Position numbers and translations under genes: made by a program. A model generated the notes under the pieces. The model saw only the letters and a list, made by a program, of their open reading frames with translations. It did no database searches and was not told the DNA's origin. Shown in pieces: positions 48,201-49,589 of a stretch of DNA of 64,000 nt; position 1 is the stretch's first letter; each line of letters opens with the position of its first letter. The stretch is from Blastobasis lacticolella (Eukaryota; Arthropoda; Insecta; Lepidoptera; Blastobasidae): NCBI GenBank assembly GCA_905147135.1, contig LR990056.1, positions 15,510,001-15,574,000 of the forward strand, given 5' to 3'.

Positions 48201-49589
48201 GGCGGGCACTACGTGTCGTACGCGCGCAACCCGTCGGGCGCGTGGCTCTGCTACAACGACAGCAGCTGCCGCGAGCAGGCGCCCGCCGACCCCGCCGCCG
48301 CCTACCTGCTCTTCTACGAGCGACAAGGACTCCGGTGAGTGACACTACACTACACTCGAACACACGACATACATACATAATATACATTACGTCATACGTG
48401 GTCTCTGCCAAAGCCTGTGGTGATCGGGAGAAGGTGTGACGTTATAAATCACTACATATCATTATCATCATTTTATCTAAGAGAATCTGTAATTTACTCT
48501 TTGACACTTAAGTTTACTTCTAATCTATGTTACAACAGCTGTAACATAGATTACTTAGTTAGATTGGTTTAGGATAGGTTAGAATAGATTACATAGTTCC
48601 TAAGAATAACTAAACAAATATATAACAAAGTCTCACGTCACGTCTGTTTACGATAAACTCAAAAACTACTGAACAGATTTTCTTGCTATTTTCACTAATA
48701 GACAGAGTGATTATAATTTGTTAAGGTTGCGAAGCCCGGAGCTGGTCGCTCGCAACTTTTAACTGTCTAAGTTTAAAATGTCACGATTCAGAAAAATACA
48801 ATCTCCGAATTATGTTTTTCACATTTTTTCTTATGACAATATGACTTGCTGTCATTTTACTCGGCTGAAATGTTTTTCGTCTCTAATCGACTGCCAGTTA
48901 AGTCTGTTAAGGTTCCAAAAACACGTTATCATAGAACAATGCTTACTTGTGCGTATCTGGGGGTATAAAAATGCAACAGCATTAGATGTTCATATTACGA
49001 TTGATATTAATTTGTCTAAACTAATTTCTGTTGTTGGATTGACTTGACTAAGACTATTCAAAATGGCGATACGTTTGTGCTTTGTAGCACTTTAATATGG
49101 ATCATAATATGAAACACTCGAGGCGATTTAGACCCACTAGCGCTCAATTAATAAGTTCTTTAGGTTTAAAGACTTTATTTATTTATTTATTTAACAATTT
49201 ATTGCACACAATAAAGATATATAACATAGATATAACTGACACAACAGGCACTACTTATTTCTAAAAGAAATTTCTTCCAGCAGGCCTACAGAAAGGAAAT
49301 GTCTGAAATTAAGGAAAACTTTCGTGGTTATTCACTACACATATTATCGGATTTGTTTGCGTAGTCCACTCGTGACCATGACGCATGCAACTGCGCCGAA
49401 ATTTCGAGATAAAAACAATACTAACCGCGGTAACAAACCCGATAATATGTGTAGTGAATGTGTAGTAATTTCCTATTTTCTCGTAGATACGAGAGCTACC
49501 TACCGGACACGACCGGCAAGCAGCCGGTGAAGGACGCGGACGCCCTCGACCCGGACGACATCGACCTAAAGAAGTGCGTTATAGCGTAG
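121..49589 (+). CDS. USP32: USP32-type ubiquitin carboxyl-terminal hydrolase, C-terminal two thirds, 24 exons (gene span)
   Basis: A cysteine protease that removes ubiquitin from proteins; vertebrate USP32 acts at Golgi and endosomal membranes. Joined exons: 121-266 (or 335-480), 1469-1609, 2667-2751, 4262-4398, 5444-5646, 7998-8115, 9108-9233, 9981-10082, 10496-10609, 12508-12697, 13253-13367, 22687-22808, 23464-23513, 28240-28352, 29539-29658, 30868-31071, 31596-31747, 33139-33212, 33724-33852, 43556-43741, 44433-44681, 45102-45287, 48180-48334, 49487-49589. All introns are GT-AG; every junction phase matches and the sum (3320 bp) is one open frame. Domain order is DUSP, ubiquitin-like, then split USP with NTCYMN (catalytic Cys), two CxxC zinc-ribbon pairs, GGHY (catalytic His), YNDSSC, and terminal CVIA. 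The exact order and motifs match USP32 rather than USP4/11/15. The N-terminal part (EF hands in the family) is outside the window. Confidence 0.93.
335..480 (+). CDS. USP32: USP32 exon 1 of window, copy B (tandem duplicate)
   Basis: This second 146-bp copy has identical boundaries and phases. I count 11 differences from copy A: 10 synonymous and one Gly to Ser. Its acceptor (ggaagggggactgccag) has a purine-rich, weak polypyrimidine tract, while its donor (aag|gtacag) is fine. If spliced after copy A the frame shifts and a TGA follows in the next exon, so it is either a mutually exclusive exon, an unused duplicate, or a misassembled second haplotype. Confidence 0.6.
501..556. repeat. Perfect 26-bp inverted repeat, 4-base loop
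   Basis: 501-526 and 531-556 are exact reverse complements separated by cccc. The stem starts 20 bases after the donor of exon copy B (480), so it lies in the intron and would form a stable hairpin in the pre-mRNA. It shares tcctg...tggtatt with the 68-bp intron between copies A and B. Confidence 0.95.
968..1292 (+). mobile_element. Truncated non-LTR (CR1-like) 3' tail with poly(A)
   Basis: The sequence from about 1020 (ccatggggtggggattttgg ... ggtggacaacgcattggcg ... ggtgaccactttccatcaag) ends at a 12-base A run at 1280-1291. The same block occurs at 7553-7785 (minus), 17560-17885 (minus), 22920-23228 (plus) and in part at 54160-54480; its last portion is the tail of the CR1-like ORF at 17886-18168. 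No ORF remains here. Confidence 0.7.
1469..1609 (+). CDS. USP32: USP32 exon 2: DUSP domain core
   Basis: 47 codons, phase 0 to 0, acceptor cccccag, donor cag|gtaccg. It encodes the DUSP hallmark [20 protein letters not shown], matching the HRDFELVP..W..L..WYG core of USP32. The DUSP module in this family is thought to bind partners and position the substrate. Confidence 0.93.
1645..2175. mobile_element. MITE with imperfect terminal inverted repeats
   Basis: The left end has tcttattcataaaaagttata (about 1649) and the right end the inverse ...tataaggttttttatgaataag (about 2150-2171). The interior is AT-rich with no ORF. The length of about 530 bp suits a non-autonomous DNA transposon; I cannot fix the target-site duplication. 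Confidence 0.5.
2176..2660. other. Intron 2 remainder, nothing recognised
   Basis: AT-rich sequence with no coding potential like the neighbouring exons and no repeat that I recognise. Confidence 0.5.
2667..2751 (+). CDS. USP32: USP32 exon 3: end of DUSP
   Basis: An 85-bp exon, phase 0 to 1, donor aaca|gtgagt. It encodes [20 protein letters not shown], which aligns with the USP32 segment after the WYG core (P V I ... D .. ELEL.P). Confidence 0.9.
3080..3430 (-). pseudogene. LINE C-terminal fragment (WRPRTG...RWTDDLVK family)
   Basis: On the minus strand a broken frame reads like WTDDLVKA followed by a W.Q.AQ tract and a GE-Y-QQ end, the C-terminal region of the non-LTR family seen more completely at 40935-41516 and 12205-12475. 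It is short and frameshifted; the clade is not assigned. Confidence 0.55.
3780..3935 (+). mobile_element. Helitron-like terminal fragment
   Basis: Contains aactactaaacggattttac, agacagagtgatccatgagg and ends gccaagccagagcgggtcgttagt, close to the ...cgggtcgCTAGt end typical of Helitron-like repeats but with the CTAG mutated. A related decayed piece lies at 48630-48750. Confidence 0.4.
4262..4398 (+). CDS. USP32: USP32 exon 4: ubiquitin-like linker, first part
   Basis: 137 bp, phase 1 to 0, acceptor ttccgcag, donor aaacag|gtgagc. It encodes an Ala/Gly/Pro-rich stretch and then [15 protein letters not shown], equivalent to LAYTGCFSRMQTIKE in vertebrate USP32. The last 64 bp and the first 33 intron bases are repeated three times in tandem, giving three identical donor sites. 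Confidence 0.9.
4335..4625 (+). repeat. 97-bp x3 tandem array over the exon 4 donor
   Basis: Units are 4335-4431, 4432-4528 and 4529-4625. Each carries 64 bp of exon 4, the donor (aaacag|gtgagc) and 33 bp of intron. Copies 1 and 2 look identical; copy 3 has an extra C in the C run and one transition near its end. 97 is not a multiple of 3, so using a later donor shifts the frame. Confidence 0.95.
4680..5440. other. Intron with repeat debris
   Basis: No gene is seen. The stretch around 4685-4750 (tagatggcgccatcgg..., gtaaggtcc, tgtcaaaataacac) and 5105-5140 (ttttgacaac, ggacctcgca) resembles the two ends of the MITE family also seen at 33880 and 50600. A CpG-rich block lies at 4860-5040 with no coherent coding frame. 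Confidence 0.45.
5444..5646 (+). CDS. USP32: USP32 exon 5: ubiquitin-like domain
   Basis: 203 bp, phase 0 to 2, acceptor cccacag, donor ctcag|gttggt. It encodes V.EFL....[15 protein letters not shown] and [19 protein letters not shown], matching the USP32 segment R.W......LLDDE.....VIEVRNKDMSWPEE just before the catalytic Cys box. Confidence 0.93.
6440..6600 (-). mobile_element. tRNA-derived SINE-like element (antisense)
   Basis: Read on the minus strand, the block has a pol III A-box-like tggttcagtgg and a perfect B box ggttcgattcc followed by cccggccggg. The 5' and 3' seven bases do not pair as a tRNA acceptor stem, so it is not a tRNA gene. An AT-rich body follows, ending in the T run (plus) at about 6450. 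Confidence 0.6.
7553..7785 (-). mobile_element. CR1-like LINE 3' tail (antisense)
   Basis: The reverse complement matches the 1020-1292 and 22920-23228 tails almost base for base (ccatggggtgggg, gccgtggctttggcagtgg, attggcgatactcttggtgt). The poly(A) end is lost. No ORF. Confidence 0.7.
7800..7955 (-). pseudogene. Jockey-like LINE C-terminal fragment
   Basis: The minus frame reads [20 protein letters not shown] then [11 protein letters not shown], the same as the end of the fragment at 11356-11673 ([27 protein letters not shown]). This is the far C-terminus of a jockey-like reverse-transcriptase protein, cut off on both sides. Confidence 0.6.
7998..8115 (+). CDS. USP32: USP32 exon 6: catalytic Cys box
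   Basis: 118 bp, phase 2 to 0, acceptor gtccccag, donor caggcg|gtcagt. It encodes [20 protein letters not shown]; the Cys of NTCYMN is the nucleophile of the USP peptidase (C19). The oxyanion-side Asn (GNTC) is present, so the catalytic half-site looks intact. Confidence 0.96.
8145..9100. other. Intron 6: dispersed repeat pieces
   Basis: 8230-8390 is a repeat (catcattacagcccataact ... tggcaggcgggttggagat) also at 11905-12060 and 35567-35668. Gtagacaga-type pieces with gctccggaagacatacct occur at 8205-8228 and 8790-8812. No gene is recognised in the rest. Confidence 0.55.
9108..9233 (+). CDS. USP32: USP32 exon 7: USP domain
   Basis: 42 codons, phase 0 to 0, acceptor caccag, donor aaggag|gtaagt. 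It encodes [20 protein letters not shown] and [19 protein letters not shown], aligned with the USP32 segment V.NT.PLT.YF.SG.HLYE.N..NP.G after the Cys box. Confidence 0.95.
9234..9980. other. Intron 7, nothing recognised
   Basis: AT-rich; a short ctg trinucleotide run (gctgctgctgctgc) sits near 9590-9604. No coding exon or clear mobile element is seen. Confidence 0.5.
9981..10082 (+). CDS. USP32: USP32 exon 8: USP domain
   Basis: 34 codons, phase 0 to 0, acceptor cccacag, donor gcgcag|gtaacc. It encodes [20 protein letters not shown] and ends QHDAQ; the family has ...WSG....VAPL.LR......P.F.GFQQQDSQ here. The diagnostic QQDSQ appears as GQHDAQ, an altered but recognisable site. Confidence 0.9.
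10496..10609 (+). CDS. USP32: USP32 exon 9: USP domain, ELLAWLLD
   Basis: 38 codons, phase 0 to 0, acceptor tcgacag, donor gaccag|gtgggc. It encodes [20 protein letters not shown] then SNGRPDQ, matching ELLAFLLDGLHEDLNRV...DSDGRPD of USP32. Confidence 0.95.
11356..11673 (-). pseudogene. Jockey-like LINE reverse-transcriptase C-terminal fragment
   Basis: An open stretch of 105 codons contains [20 protein letters not shown] then [20 protein letters not shown] and [20 protein letters not shown]. Leu-rich L..RR..LD..FLYKI..N is the post-thumb region of jockey-type non-LTR proteins. It lacks RT motifs; the element is 5'-truncated. Confidence 0.65.
12205..12475 (+). pseudogene. LINE C-terminal fragment
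   Basis: In plus frames one reads [26 protein letters not shown] and PTRWTDDL, then [18 protein letters not shown] stop codon interrupts the KWQ.AGHIARR part. Same family as 40935-41516. A dead copy within the USP32 intron. Confidence 0.7.
12508..12697 (+). CDS. USP32: USP32 exon 10: USP fingers, first CxxC
   Basis: 190 bp, phase 0 to 1, acceptor ttcccag, donor cgag|gtgagc. It encodes [40 protein letters not shown] and [17 protein letters not shown], near identical to USP32 (AAEAW..HL.RN.SI, LF.GQL.S.V.C..CG..SVRFD.FN.LSLPLPM.SY). CGAC is the first zinc-ribbon pair. The 3' end is in a 116-bp tandem array. Confidence 0.96.
12601..12948 (+). repeat. 116-bp x3 tandem array over the exon 10 donor
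   Basis: Units at 12601-12716, 12717-12832 and 12833-12948, apparently identical. Each has 97 bp of exon 10, the donor (ccgag|gtgagc) and 19 bp of intron. The unit is not a multiple of 3, so later donors change the frame and meet a TAG at 12829. Confidence 0.95.
12951..12991 (+). repeat. Extra 41-bp piece of exon 10
   Basis: Directly after the 116-bp array comes a copy of an upstream part of exon 10 (from tcgcgcaac to ctgttctacgggcag, original near 12541-12582) with one base lost and one substitution. It lacks any splice site. Confidence 0.85.
13253..13367 (+). CDS. USP32: USP32 exon 11: USP domain insert
   Basis: 115 bp, phase 1 to 2, acceptor tccacag, donor aacg|gtgagt. It encodes [20 protein letters not shown] and [15 protein letters not shown], matching USP32 (V.KLDGTTPVRYGLR....LK..L..LCGL..E). 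Confidence 0.94.
13660..14110 (+). repeat. Degenerate tandem repeat block
   Basis: Phrases recur two to three times: gtggagtgctaaatat (13735, 13871), cgcgttcaagtgaa.tgga (13771, 13915, a weaker one near 14017), cggagaaatag and taaag.gagagtgagag. Spacing is 102-144 bp, so the units have drifted. No coding potential. Confidence 0.6.
14141..14245. repeat. Short inverted repeat
   Basis: gaaagaagagacttgtcaaa near 14141 and aagtctcttcttatttgac near 14219 are partly complementary, forming an imperfect fold-back. Possibly a small MITE. Confidence 0.4.
14430..14660 (+). pseudogene. RTE-like LINE fragment, left of the copia element
   Basis: Frames read [20 protein letters not shown] then [14 protein letters not shown], the C-terminal E.R.LRWM.G......NEY.RGSL.V region of an RTE/BovB-like LINE. 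The copia LTR begins directly after it, and related sequence resumes after the right LTR. Confidence 0.55.
14661..14820 (+). repeat. Left LTR of the copia element
   Basis: Matches 21993-22150 with a few substitutions and indels (e.g. 14709-14740 versus 22040-22060). The divergence says the insertion is not recent. Confidence 0.85.
14901..15121 (+). pseudogene. copia gag N-terminal fragment
   Basis: An ATG frame includes [20 protein letters not shown] then TDLDLWDI, the gag motif L.G.NF..W...I...L...DLW of Ty1/copia. The frame is cut by a hAT-type insertion at 15122 and continues after it (16145) as A-R-S-K-I-C-L-I-S. Confidence 0.8.
15122..16136. mobile_element. hAT-type MITE with 8-bp target duplication
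   Basis: ATGAGAAG occurs at 15114-15121 and again at 16137-16144. The element begins TAGAGATGG.TCGTTGA and ends with the inverse (tcaacgacccacccCTA). Subterminal cgacggtt/actagttgaa motifs recur in both ends. It has no transposase ORF. Removing it and one duplication restores the gag frame of the surrounding copia. Confidence 0.9.
16218..17312 (+). pseudogene. copia GAG-pre-integrase and integrase
   Basis: [16 protein letters not shown] is the pre-integrase motif. Then [39 protein letters not shown] and [20 protein letters not shown] give the D,D,E core of a copia integrase, continuing to [20 protein letters not shown] (frame restored by eye across stops). Stops at 16411 and 16900 and frameshifts make it non-functional. 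Confidence 0.85.
17313..18168 (+). pseudogene. CR1-like LINE 3' fragment inserted in copia, itself interrupted
   Basis: 17313-17546 encodes [28 protein letters not shown] and [14 protein letters not shown]; after an insertion it resumes at 17911 with [20 protein letters not shown] and [14 protein letters not shown], then a 3' UTR ending in an A run at 18151-18158. This is the usual C-terminus (QRRA.R..DDP, RHR.TR, R..WN.LP..VF) of CR1-like LINE proteins. Heavily 5'-truncated. Confidence 0.75.
17560..17885 (-). mobile_element. Antisense LINE tail inserted inside the CR1-like fragment
   Basis: It starts with a T run of about 20 bases at 17559-17578 and is the reverse complement of the 22920-23228 tail, almost base for base, extended by about 60 bp. 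It splits the RHRITRR...RRFERTF frame of its host. Confidence 0.75.
18207..19902 (+). pseudogene. Jockey-like LINE, 5'-truncated reverse transcriptase with 3' tail
   Basis: An open frame to the TAA at 19343 contains [40 protein letters not shown] and [10 protein letters not shown] (YADD catalytic motif), then thumb and the [20 protein letters not shown] post-RT region. It begins inside RT motif A, so the endonuclease and ORF1 are missing. The 3' end is aaataaaaataaataaaaaa near 19900. The intact 3' frame suggests a young insertion, dead on arrival. It sits inside copia sequence that resumes at 19903. Confidence 0.85.
19903..21774 (+). pseudogene. copia reverse transcriptase and RNase H
   Basis: The frame resumes with [32 protein letters not shown], then after the Helitron [61 protein letters not shown] and [12 protein letters not shown] (the FVDD catalytic box), then [14 protein letters not shown] and RNase H pieces to 21774. 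Frameshifts near 21130 and stops at 21416 break it. Confidence 0.88.
20155..20481 (+). mobile_element. Non-autonomous Helitron (327 bp)
   Basis: It begins TC after an A (caaa|TC) and ends gccgggtttcgcagCTAG before T, with a short GC hairpin near the end: the Helitron rule of insertion between A and T without target duplication. Cutting it out joins tgcaaa to tgggtt and restores the copia RT frame (C-K-W-V-Y-K). Two direct copies of actcattagaacttcgggaa lie inside (about 20294 and 20376). Confidence 0.88.
21993..22150 (+). repeat. Right LTR of the copia element
   Basis: Same start (tgttaaaactctttaggacc) and end (ccaactaaat.taag) as the left LTR, preceded by a G-rich polypurine tract at 21985-21992. 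Confidence 0.85.
22153..22460 (+). pseudogene. RTE-like LINE fragment, right of the copia element
   Basis: [10 protein letters not shown] occurs twice (about 22163 and 22285) and [13 protein letters not shown] once, followed by a GRGRPKK tract at 22351-22371. This is the C-terminal GHV.RR.E.HVT..VL...V.G.RGRGRPKKRW region of an RTE-like LINE, partly duplicated around the copia insertion. Confidence 0.55.
22581..22677 (+). mobile_element. SINE-like repeat abutting an exon acceptor
   Basis: Block tacctgatctgccaaatcct ... ctctcgtgcgcgag ... ttaacgccaagatgatta. Relatives: 10735-10800, 30559-30651, 31421-31520, 60001-60098. Its tail ends about 8 bases before the AG of exon 12. Confidence 0.65.
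22687..22808 (+). CDS. USP32: USP32 exon 12
   Basis: 122 bp, phase 2 to 1, acceptor gatccccag, donor cacg|gtaggg. It encodes [20 protein letters not shown], matching ILLAEVHGS.IKNF of USP32 directly after the LCGL..E segment of exon 11, then a variable Gln/His-rich stretch. The 9.3 kb intron before it carries the copia element. Confidence 0.88.
22920..23228 (+). mobile_element. CR1-like LINE 3' tail with poly(A)
   Basis: Starts near taaatacaccttacagaata and ends gacataaaaaaaaaaaaatt. The most complete of the tail copies; includes atgtctataggcagtggtg and ccactttccatcaggtggcc. No ORF. Confidence 0.75.
23320..23407. repeat. 21-bp x4 array of palindromic units
   Basis: Units at 23320, 23341, 23362 and 23383 plus a stub at 23404. 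Each has gtcgga (or gtcgaa) and the inverse tccgac around an AT core, so every unit can fold on itself. It lies 57 bp before exon 13. Confidence 0.85.
23464..23513 (+). CDS. USP32: USP32 exon 13 (short form)
   Basis: 50 bp, phase 1 to 0, acceptor ccccag, donor ggcgag|gtgagt. It encodes (D)[17 protein letters not shown] longer form to 23582 (ttcaag|gttagc) is also open, in phase and Cys/Phe-rich ([13 protein letters not shown]), perhaps equivalent to the GFLCAFEIPVP region of USP32. I cannot choose without transcripts. Confidence 0.6.
23985..24195. mobile_element. MITE with terminal repeats cagaaagcgg/ccgcttctgtctg type
   Basis: Left end aagggatcagtcagaaagcg, right end gaccggcttctgtctgatag then caccctaa. 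A shorter relative lies at 53655-53757 (gatcagacagaaagcggt ... accgctttctgtctg). No ORF. Confidence 0.6.
24575..24655 (+). mobile_element. LINE 3' tail scrap
   Basis: catgctccatctttggtcgc, atcgtcacttaccaacaggt, gccaaatgcctgg, then an A run at 24642-24650. A close relative with the same phrases is at 58928-59015. Confidence 0.5.
27952..28210 (+). repeat. Three degenerate copies of an 85-126 bp repeat
   Basis: gac.gtaggctagtagatac occurs at 27958 and 28084 and gacggtaggcaagcaaatac at 28169; each is followed by tgtca and (in the first two) gtcttgagag.gagag. The block ends about 30 bp before exon 14. Confidence 0.7.
28240..28352 (+). CDS. USP32: USP32 exon 14
   Basis: 113 bp, phase 0 to 2, acceptor cgttgcag, donor agaag|gtgagc. 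It encodes a Glu/Gly-rich low-complexity run and then [16 protein letters not shown]. No clear counterpart in vertebrate USP32; kept because phase, splice sites and the GC-rich exon style fit its neighbours. Confidence 0.7.
28574..28792. mobile_element. Foldback MITE (about 219 bp)
   Basis: Arms of about 90 bp, from attcagtaactaaattcaga to ggtccatttttgtatcac and its inverse at 28705-28792, surround a short AT core. The arms differ in several positions and one has a longer AT insert. No ORF. Confidence 0.8.
29032..29300. mobile_element. Foldback MITE with gtcatcacggttttaatta ends
   Basis: Left end tcggatttgtcatcacggtt, right end the inverse (ccgtggtgacaaacccgata), with further matching inner parts (cgatatatcgaaacggttgc versus ggttccgaaatatcgaggta inverse). 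A short relative is at 49331-49461. Confidence 0.75.
29539..29658 (+). CDS. USP32: USP32 exon 15
   Basis: 120 bp, phase 2 to 2, acceptor ctccccag, donor catag|gtgact. It encodes [20 protein letters not shown], an Ala-rich stretch, and PRYLVAVHR, matching the YIIAVHRK segment of USP32. Confidence 0.9.
   Translation, partial: DIVRRQQLAGAQREVADAAAAARRRRRRAGRAAVSRRCT
30026..30203. mobile_element. Hairpin MITE (178 bp)
   Basis: Arms 30026-30104 and 30125-30203 are near-perfect inverse repeats (caggttgttacataatatgt ... versus inverse of ...atattatgtaacatcctg) with a loop of about 20 bases. No ORF. Confidence 0.85.
30471..30498. repeat. Simple repeat (aaat)n
   Basis: Seven tandem aaat units, directly before the SINE-like block at 30559; likely the tail of a LINE. 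Confidence 0.85.
30559..30651 (+). mobile_element. SINE-like repeat copy
   Basis: gatctgccaaattctggatc ... ttctcgtacgcgag ... gacgccaacatggctacttt, the same family as 22581-22677. Confidence 0.6.
30868..31071 (+). CDS. USP32: USP32 exon 16: USP domain
   Basis: 204 bp, phase 2 to 2, acceptor tcgacag, donor gactg|gtacgt. It encodes [26 protein letters not shown] and [16 protein letters not shown], matching HRKMMRTELYFLSSQKNRPS, LFGMPLIV and DLYDAVWIQVSRL of USP32, then N-H-A-A-D at the exon end. Confidence 0.94.
31089..31137 (+). repeat. Fragment of exon 16 copied into the next intron
   Basis: tgtacgcggccgtgtggcgg then cggctgctcagcgcca repeats exon 16 from about 30977 to 31024, with gag changed to gcg. 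It begins 17 bp after the exon's donor and carries no splice site. Confidence 0.9.
31421..31520 (+). mobile_element. SINE-like repeat copy
   Basis: tatctgatctgccaaatcct ... accctcgtgcgtg ... aacgccaatatgactactta, same family as 22581-22677; its tail ends about 20 bp before the duplicated acceptor of exon 17. Confidence 0.6.
31520..31561 (+). repeat. Duplicated acceptor and first 22 bp of exon 17
   Basis: tcatcgatgctcccctcag followed by cgacgacagcctgggctact is repeated 56 bp later at 31576-31617 with ccatccatgtccccccccag. The upstream copy changes to tatgattattt after the 22 exon bases, so splicing there would not continue the frame. Confidence 0.9.
31596..31747 (+). CDS. USP32: USP32 exon 17: USP domain
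   Basis: 152 bp, phase 2 to 1, acceptor cccccag, donor gatg|gtgaga. It encodes [35 protein letters not shown], matching DDSMGYQYPFTLRVV and CAWCPWYRFCRGCKIDC of USP32; the Cys-rich part is a family-specific insert. Confidence 0.95.
31760..33138. other. Intron 17: LINE tail scraps
   Basis: 31900-32120 holds antisense LINE 3' ends (tttattgtacacatgaaa..., gacacaacaggagctactta, tttcttccag-type; and tttatttatttaaaacttta). Related tails occur at 49170-49290. Nothing else is recognised. Confidence 0.5.
33139..33212 (+). CDS. USP32: USP32 exon 18 (small)
   Basis: 74 bp, phase 1 to 0, acceptor tcttcgtag, donor tctatc|gttagt. It encodes [25 protein letters not shown]. It was found because exon 17 ends in phase 1 and exon 19 begins in phase 0; this exon supplies exactly the missing phase. 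No clear family counterpart. Confidence 0.7.
33724..33852 (+). CDS. USP32: USP32 exon 19: USP domain
   Basis: 43 codons, phase 0 to 0, acceptor ccccccag, donor gagaag|gtaatc. It encodes [20 protein letters not shown] then TREK, matching [19 protein letters not shown] of USP32. Confidence 0.96.
33880..34110. mobile_element. MITE of the gagggc.atcgcgagt family
   Basis: ttatgagggctatcgcgagt, agctagatggcgcaactggc, cgttgtcaaaatacctcgc, then ...ttgacagtgacaatacgtca. A related, more decayed copy is at 50605-50780 (gagggttttcgcgattacaa, ggcccgttgtcaaaataata). Confidence 0.55.
34120..35041. other. Intron 19 left part, nothing recognised
   Basis: AT-rich DNA up to the DIRS-like element. No exon or repeat family identified. 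Confidence 0.5.
35057..35225 (+). repeat. DIRS left inverted terminal repeat
   Basis: From ttatttgaagcttactagtt to cggtcggcttgcttcattg; nearly identical to the inverse of 40171-40339. GC-rich middle (cgcgaccggtctgaggaacc). Confidence 0.9.
35567..35668 (+). mobile_element. Dispersed repeat inserted in the DIRS element
   Basis: catcatcacagcccgtaaca, ccactgcaggacttagggcc, tggcaggcgggttggagatc. Other copies are at 8230-8390 and 11905-12060. Confidence 0.65.
36240..37215 (+). pseudogene. DIRS gag-like region with 40-residue repeats
   Basis: 36240-36490 in shifting frames gives [20 protein letters not shown] and [20 protein letters not shown], a gag-type start. 36601-37080 encodes a 40-residue repeat with Gln/Ser/Gly and Cys-Cys pairs ([34 protein letters not shown]), then a His/Arg-rich end ([13 protein letters not shown]) to a TAA at 37214. 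Stops occur upstream. Confidence 0.65.
36601..37080 (+). repeat. 120-bp x4 tandem repeat in DIRS gag
   Basis: Units begin at 36601, 36721, 36841 and 36961 (c.ccccgcag...tcgactagtgatgatgg). All are exactly 120 bp, with 3-8 differences, so the 40-residue frame is kept; a stub follows at 37081. Confidence 0.95.
37400..38850 (+). pseudogene. DIRS reverse transcriptase / RNase H
   Basis: [20 protein letters not shown] and [38 protein letters not shown], then YLDDFLV (catalytic DD) and [20 protein letters not shown] are the RT of DIRS/Gypsy type. Downstream pieces [12 protein letters not shown] and [14 protein letters not shown] belong to the RNase H/linker part. Several frameshifts. Confidence 0.85.
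38870..39690 (+). pseudogene. DIRS tyrosine recombinase remnant
   Basis: [20 protein letters not shown] and [15 protein letters not shown] are the N-terminal SAM-like part; [34 protein letters not shown] and [20 protein letters not shown] the catalytic part. The Arg and His motifs are hard to place because of frameshifts; clearly inactive. Confidence 0.7.
40043..40141 (-). repeat. DIRS internal complementary region
   Basis: 40043-40083 is the inverse of 35042-35083 (ctcaaactagtaagcttcaa...cagggattta) and 40080-40141 is the inverse of the outermost right end (40326-40387). This joint of the two ends is diagnostic of DIRS-like elements. Confidence 0.92.
40171..40339 (-). repeat. DIRS right inverted terminal repeat
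   Basis: Inverse of 35057-35225, from caatgaagcaagccgaccgc to ctagtaagcttcaaataa. Confidence 0.9.
40610..40865 (-). pseudogene. Transposase C-terminal fragment
   Basis: [20 protein letters not shown], then D-K-D-E-A-N and [16 protein letters not shown]. The last catalytic acidic residue sits in the DLTPLDFF motif; frameshifts and stops around it. Confidence 0.75.
40915..41640 (-). pseudogene. LINE C-terminal fragment nested in the transposon
   Basis: A 193-codon open frame (41516-40935) holds [95 protein letters not shown]. This is the post-RT C-terminal region of an insect LINE (YGAE.W, RR..GV...DR, GRP..RW.DD). RT motifs are absent. The long open frame suggests a fairly recent copy. Confidence 0.8.
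42180..43420. other. GC-rich unclassified block with internal repeats
   Basis: Contains two 121-bp direct copies (ctgtctactcggcgacccca at 42726 and 42847, plus a third partial at about 42921) and gcgggtcgttagcgcgatgc/cctcgttagcgcgatgcagg at 43047 and 43107. No coherent coding frame. Possibly the LTR or UTR of an unknown retroelement; it ends about 130 bp before exon 20. Confidence 0.5.
43556..43741 (+). CDS. USP32: USP32 exon 20: USP domain, second CxxC
   Basis: 62 codons, phase 0 to 0, acceptor ccccccag, donor atactg|gtaagg. It encodes [36 protein letters not shown] and APPIL, matching INLDSCLRAFTSEEEL, CSKCKTHCLATKKLDLWRLP of USP32. CAAC is the second zinc-ribbon pair. The 3' part is repeated in a 102-bp array. 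Confidence 0.95.
43681..44052 (+). repeat. 102-bp in-frame x4 array over the exon 20 donor
   Basis: Units begin at 43681, 43783, 43885 and 43987 (gtgc.aggcgcgccagcccgc). Each has about 61 bp of exon, donor atactg|gtaagg and about 41 bp of intron. 102 is a multiple of 3 and no stop occurs, so later donors would add 34, 68 or 102 residues ([20 protein letters not shown]...). Copy 2 has Cys for Trp in LQIWR; copy 1 alone has aag for gag. Confidence 0.95.
44433..44681 (+). CDS. USP32: USP32 exon 21: USP domain, LKRF box
   Basis: 83 codons, phase 0 to 0, acceptor cccatcag, donor gagaag|gtaaga. It encodes [20 protein letters not shown] and [15 protein letters not shown], matching [20 protein letters not shown] of USP32, then an acidic/basic linker ([20 protein letters not shown]). 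Confidence 0.97.
45102..45287 (+). CDS. USP32: USP32 exon 22: linker to the His box
   Basis: 62 codons, phase 0 to 0, acceptor ccccccag, donor gttgtg|gtgagt. It encodes a basic Pro/Arg stretch ([17 protein letters not shown]), then [13 protein letters not shown], matching IKPIYNLYAIS directly before CHSG. The basic run could be a localisation signal (inference). Confidence 0.9.
45310..45438 (+). pseudogene. Decayed copy of USP32 exon 22
   Basis: Repeats exon 22 from cgcgcggttggaatccac to cggctgtatgctg.tgtg and its donor gtgagt. It has lost an internal part, carries a TAG in the LKYRLYA frame, and has no acceptor of its own. About 85 percent alike by eye. Confidence 0.9.
45627..48178 (+). repeat. 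29 extra copies of an 83/101-bp unit over the exon 23 acceptor
   Basis: Unit starts are regular (45627, 45710, 45793 ... 48012, 48096), then the true exon at 48180 is copy 30. Each has the acceptor ccctccccccgcag, about 58 bp of exon (76 in long units) and about 25 bp of intron. Long units (12, 15, 16, 18, 21, 23, 24, 26, 30) keep an 18-bp piece coding YARNPS; short units lack it. Otherwise nearly identical; unit 1 has one change, one unit at 47632 has a longer C run, unit 28 one extra C. Confidence 0.97.
48180..48334 (+). CDS. USP32: USP32 exon 23: catalytic His box
   Basis: 155 bp, phase 0 to 2, acceptor ccccgcag, donor ctccg|gtgagt. It encodes [30 protein letters not shown] and [16 protein letters not shown] holds the catalytic His and YNDSSC the catalytic Asp/Asn; both are intact. 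It is the last and only complete member of the acceptor array. Confidence 0.96.
48345..49486. other. Intron 23: repeat fragments
   Basis: 48630-48750 is a decayed Helitron-like piece (aactcaaaaactactgaaca, ctaatagacagagtgat, cccggagctggtcgctcg). 49170-49290 is an antisense LINE tail (tttattgcacacaataaaga, tgacacaacaggcactactt). No exon is seen. Confidence 0.5.
49331..49461. mobile_element. Foldback MITE just before the last USP32 exon
   Basis: attcactacacatattatcg at the left is the inverse of cgataatatgtgtagtgaat at the right; inner ggatttgttt/aacaaaccc also pair. A short version of the 29032-29300 family. Its end lies 25 bp before the first base of exon 24. Confidence 0.8.
49487..49589 (+). 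CDS. USP32: USP32 exon 24: C-terminus with CAAX box
   Basis: 103 bp, phase 2, acceptor tctcgtag, ends TAG at 49587-49589. It encodes [20 protein letters not shown] and KKCVIA. Vertebrate USP32 ends CVLQ and is prenylated; CVIA is an equivalent CAAX box, implying membrane attachment. Confidence 0.93.
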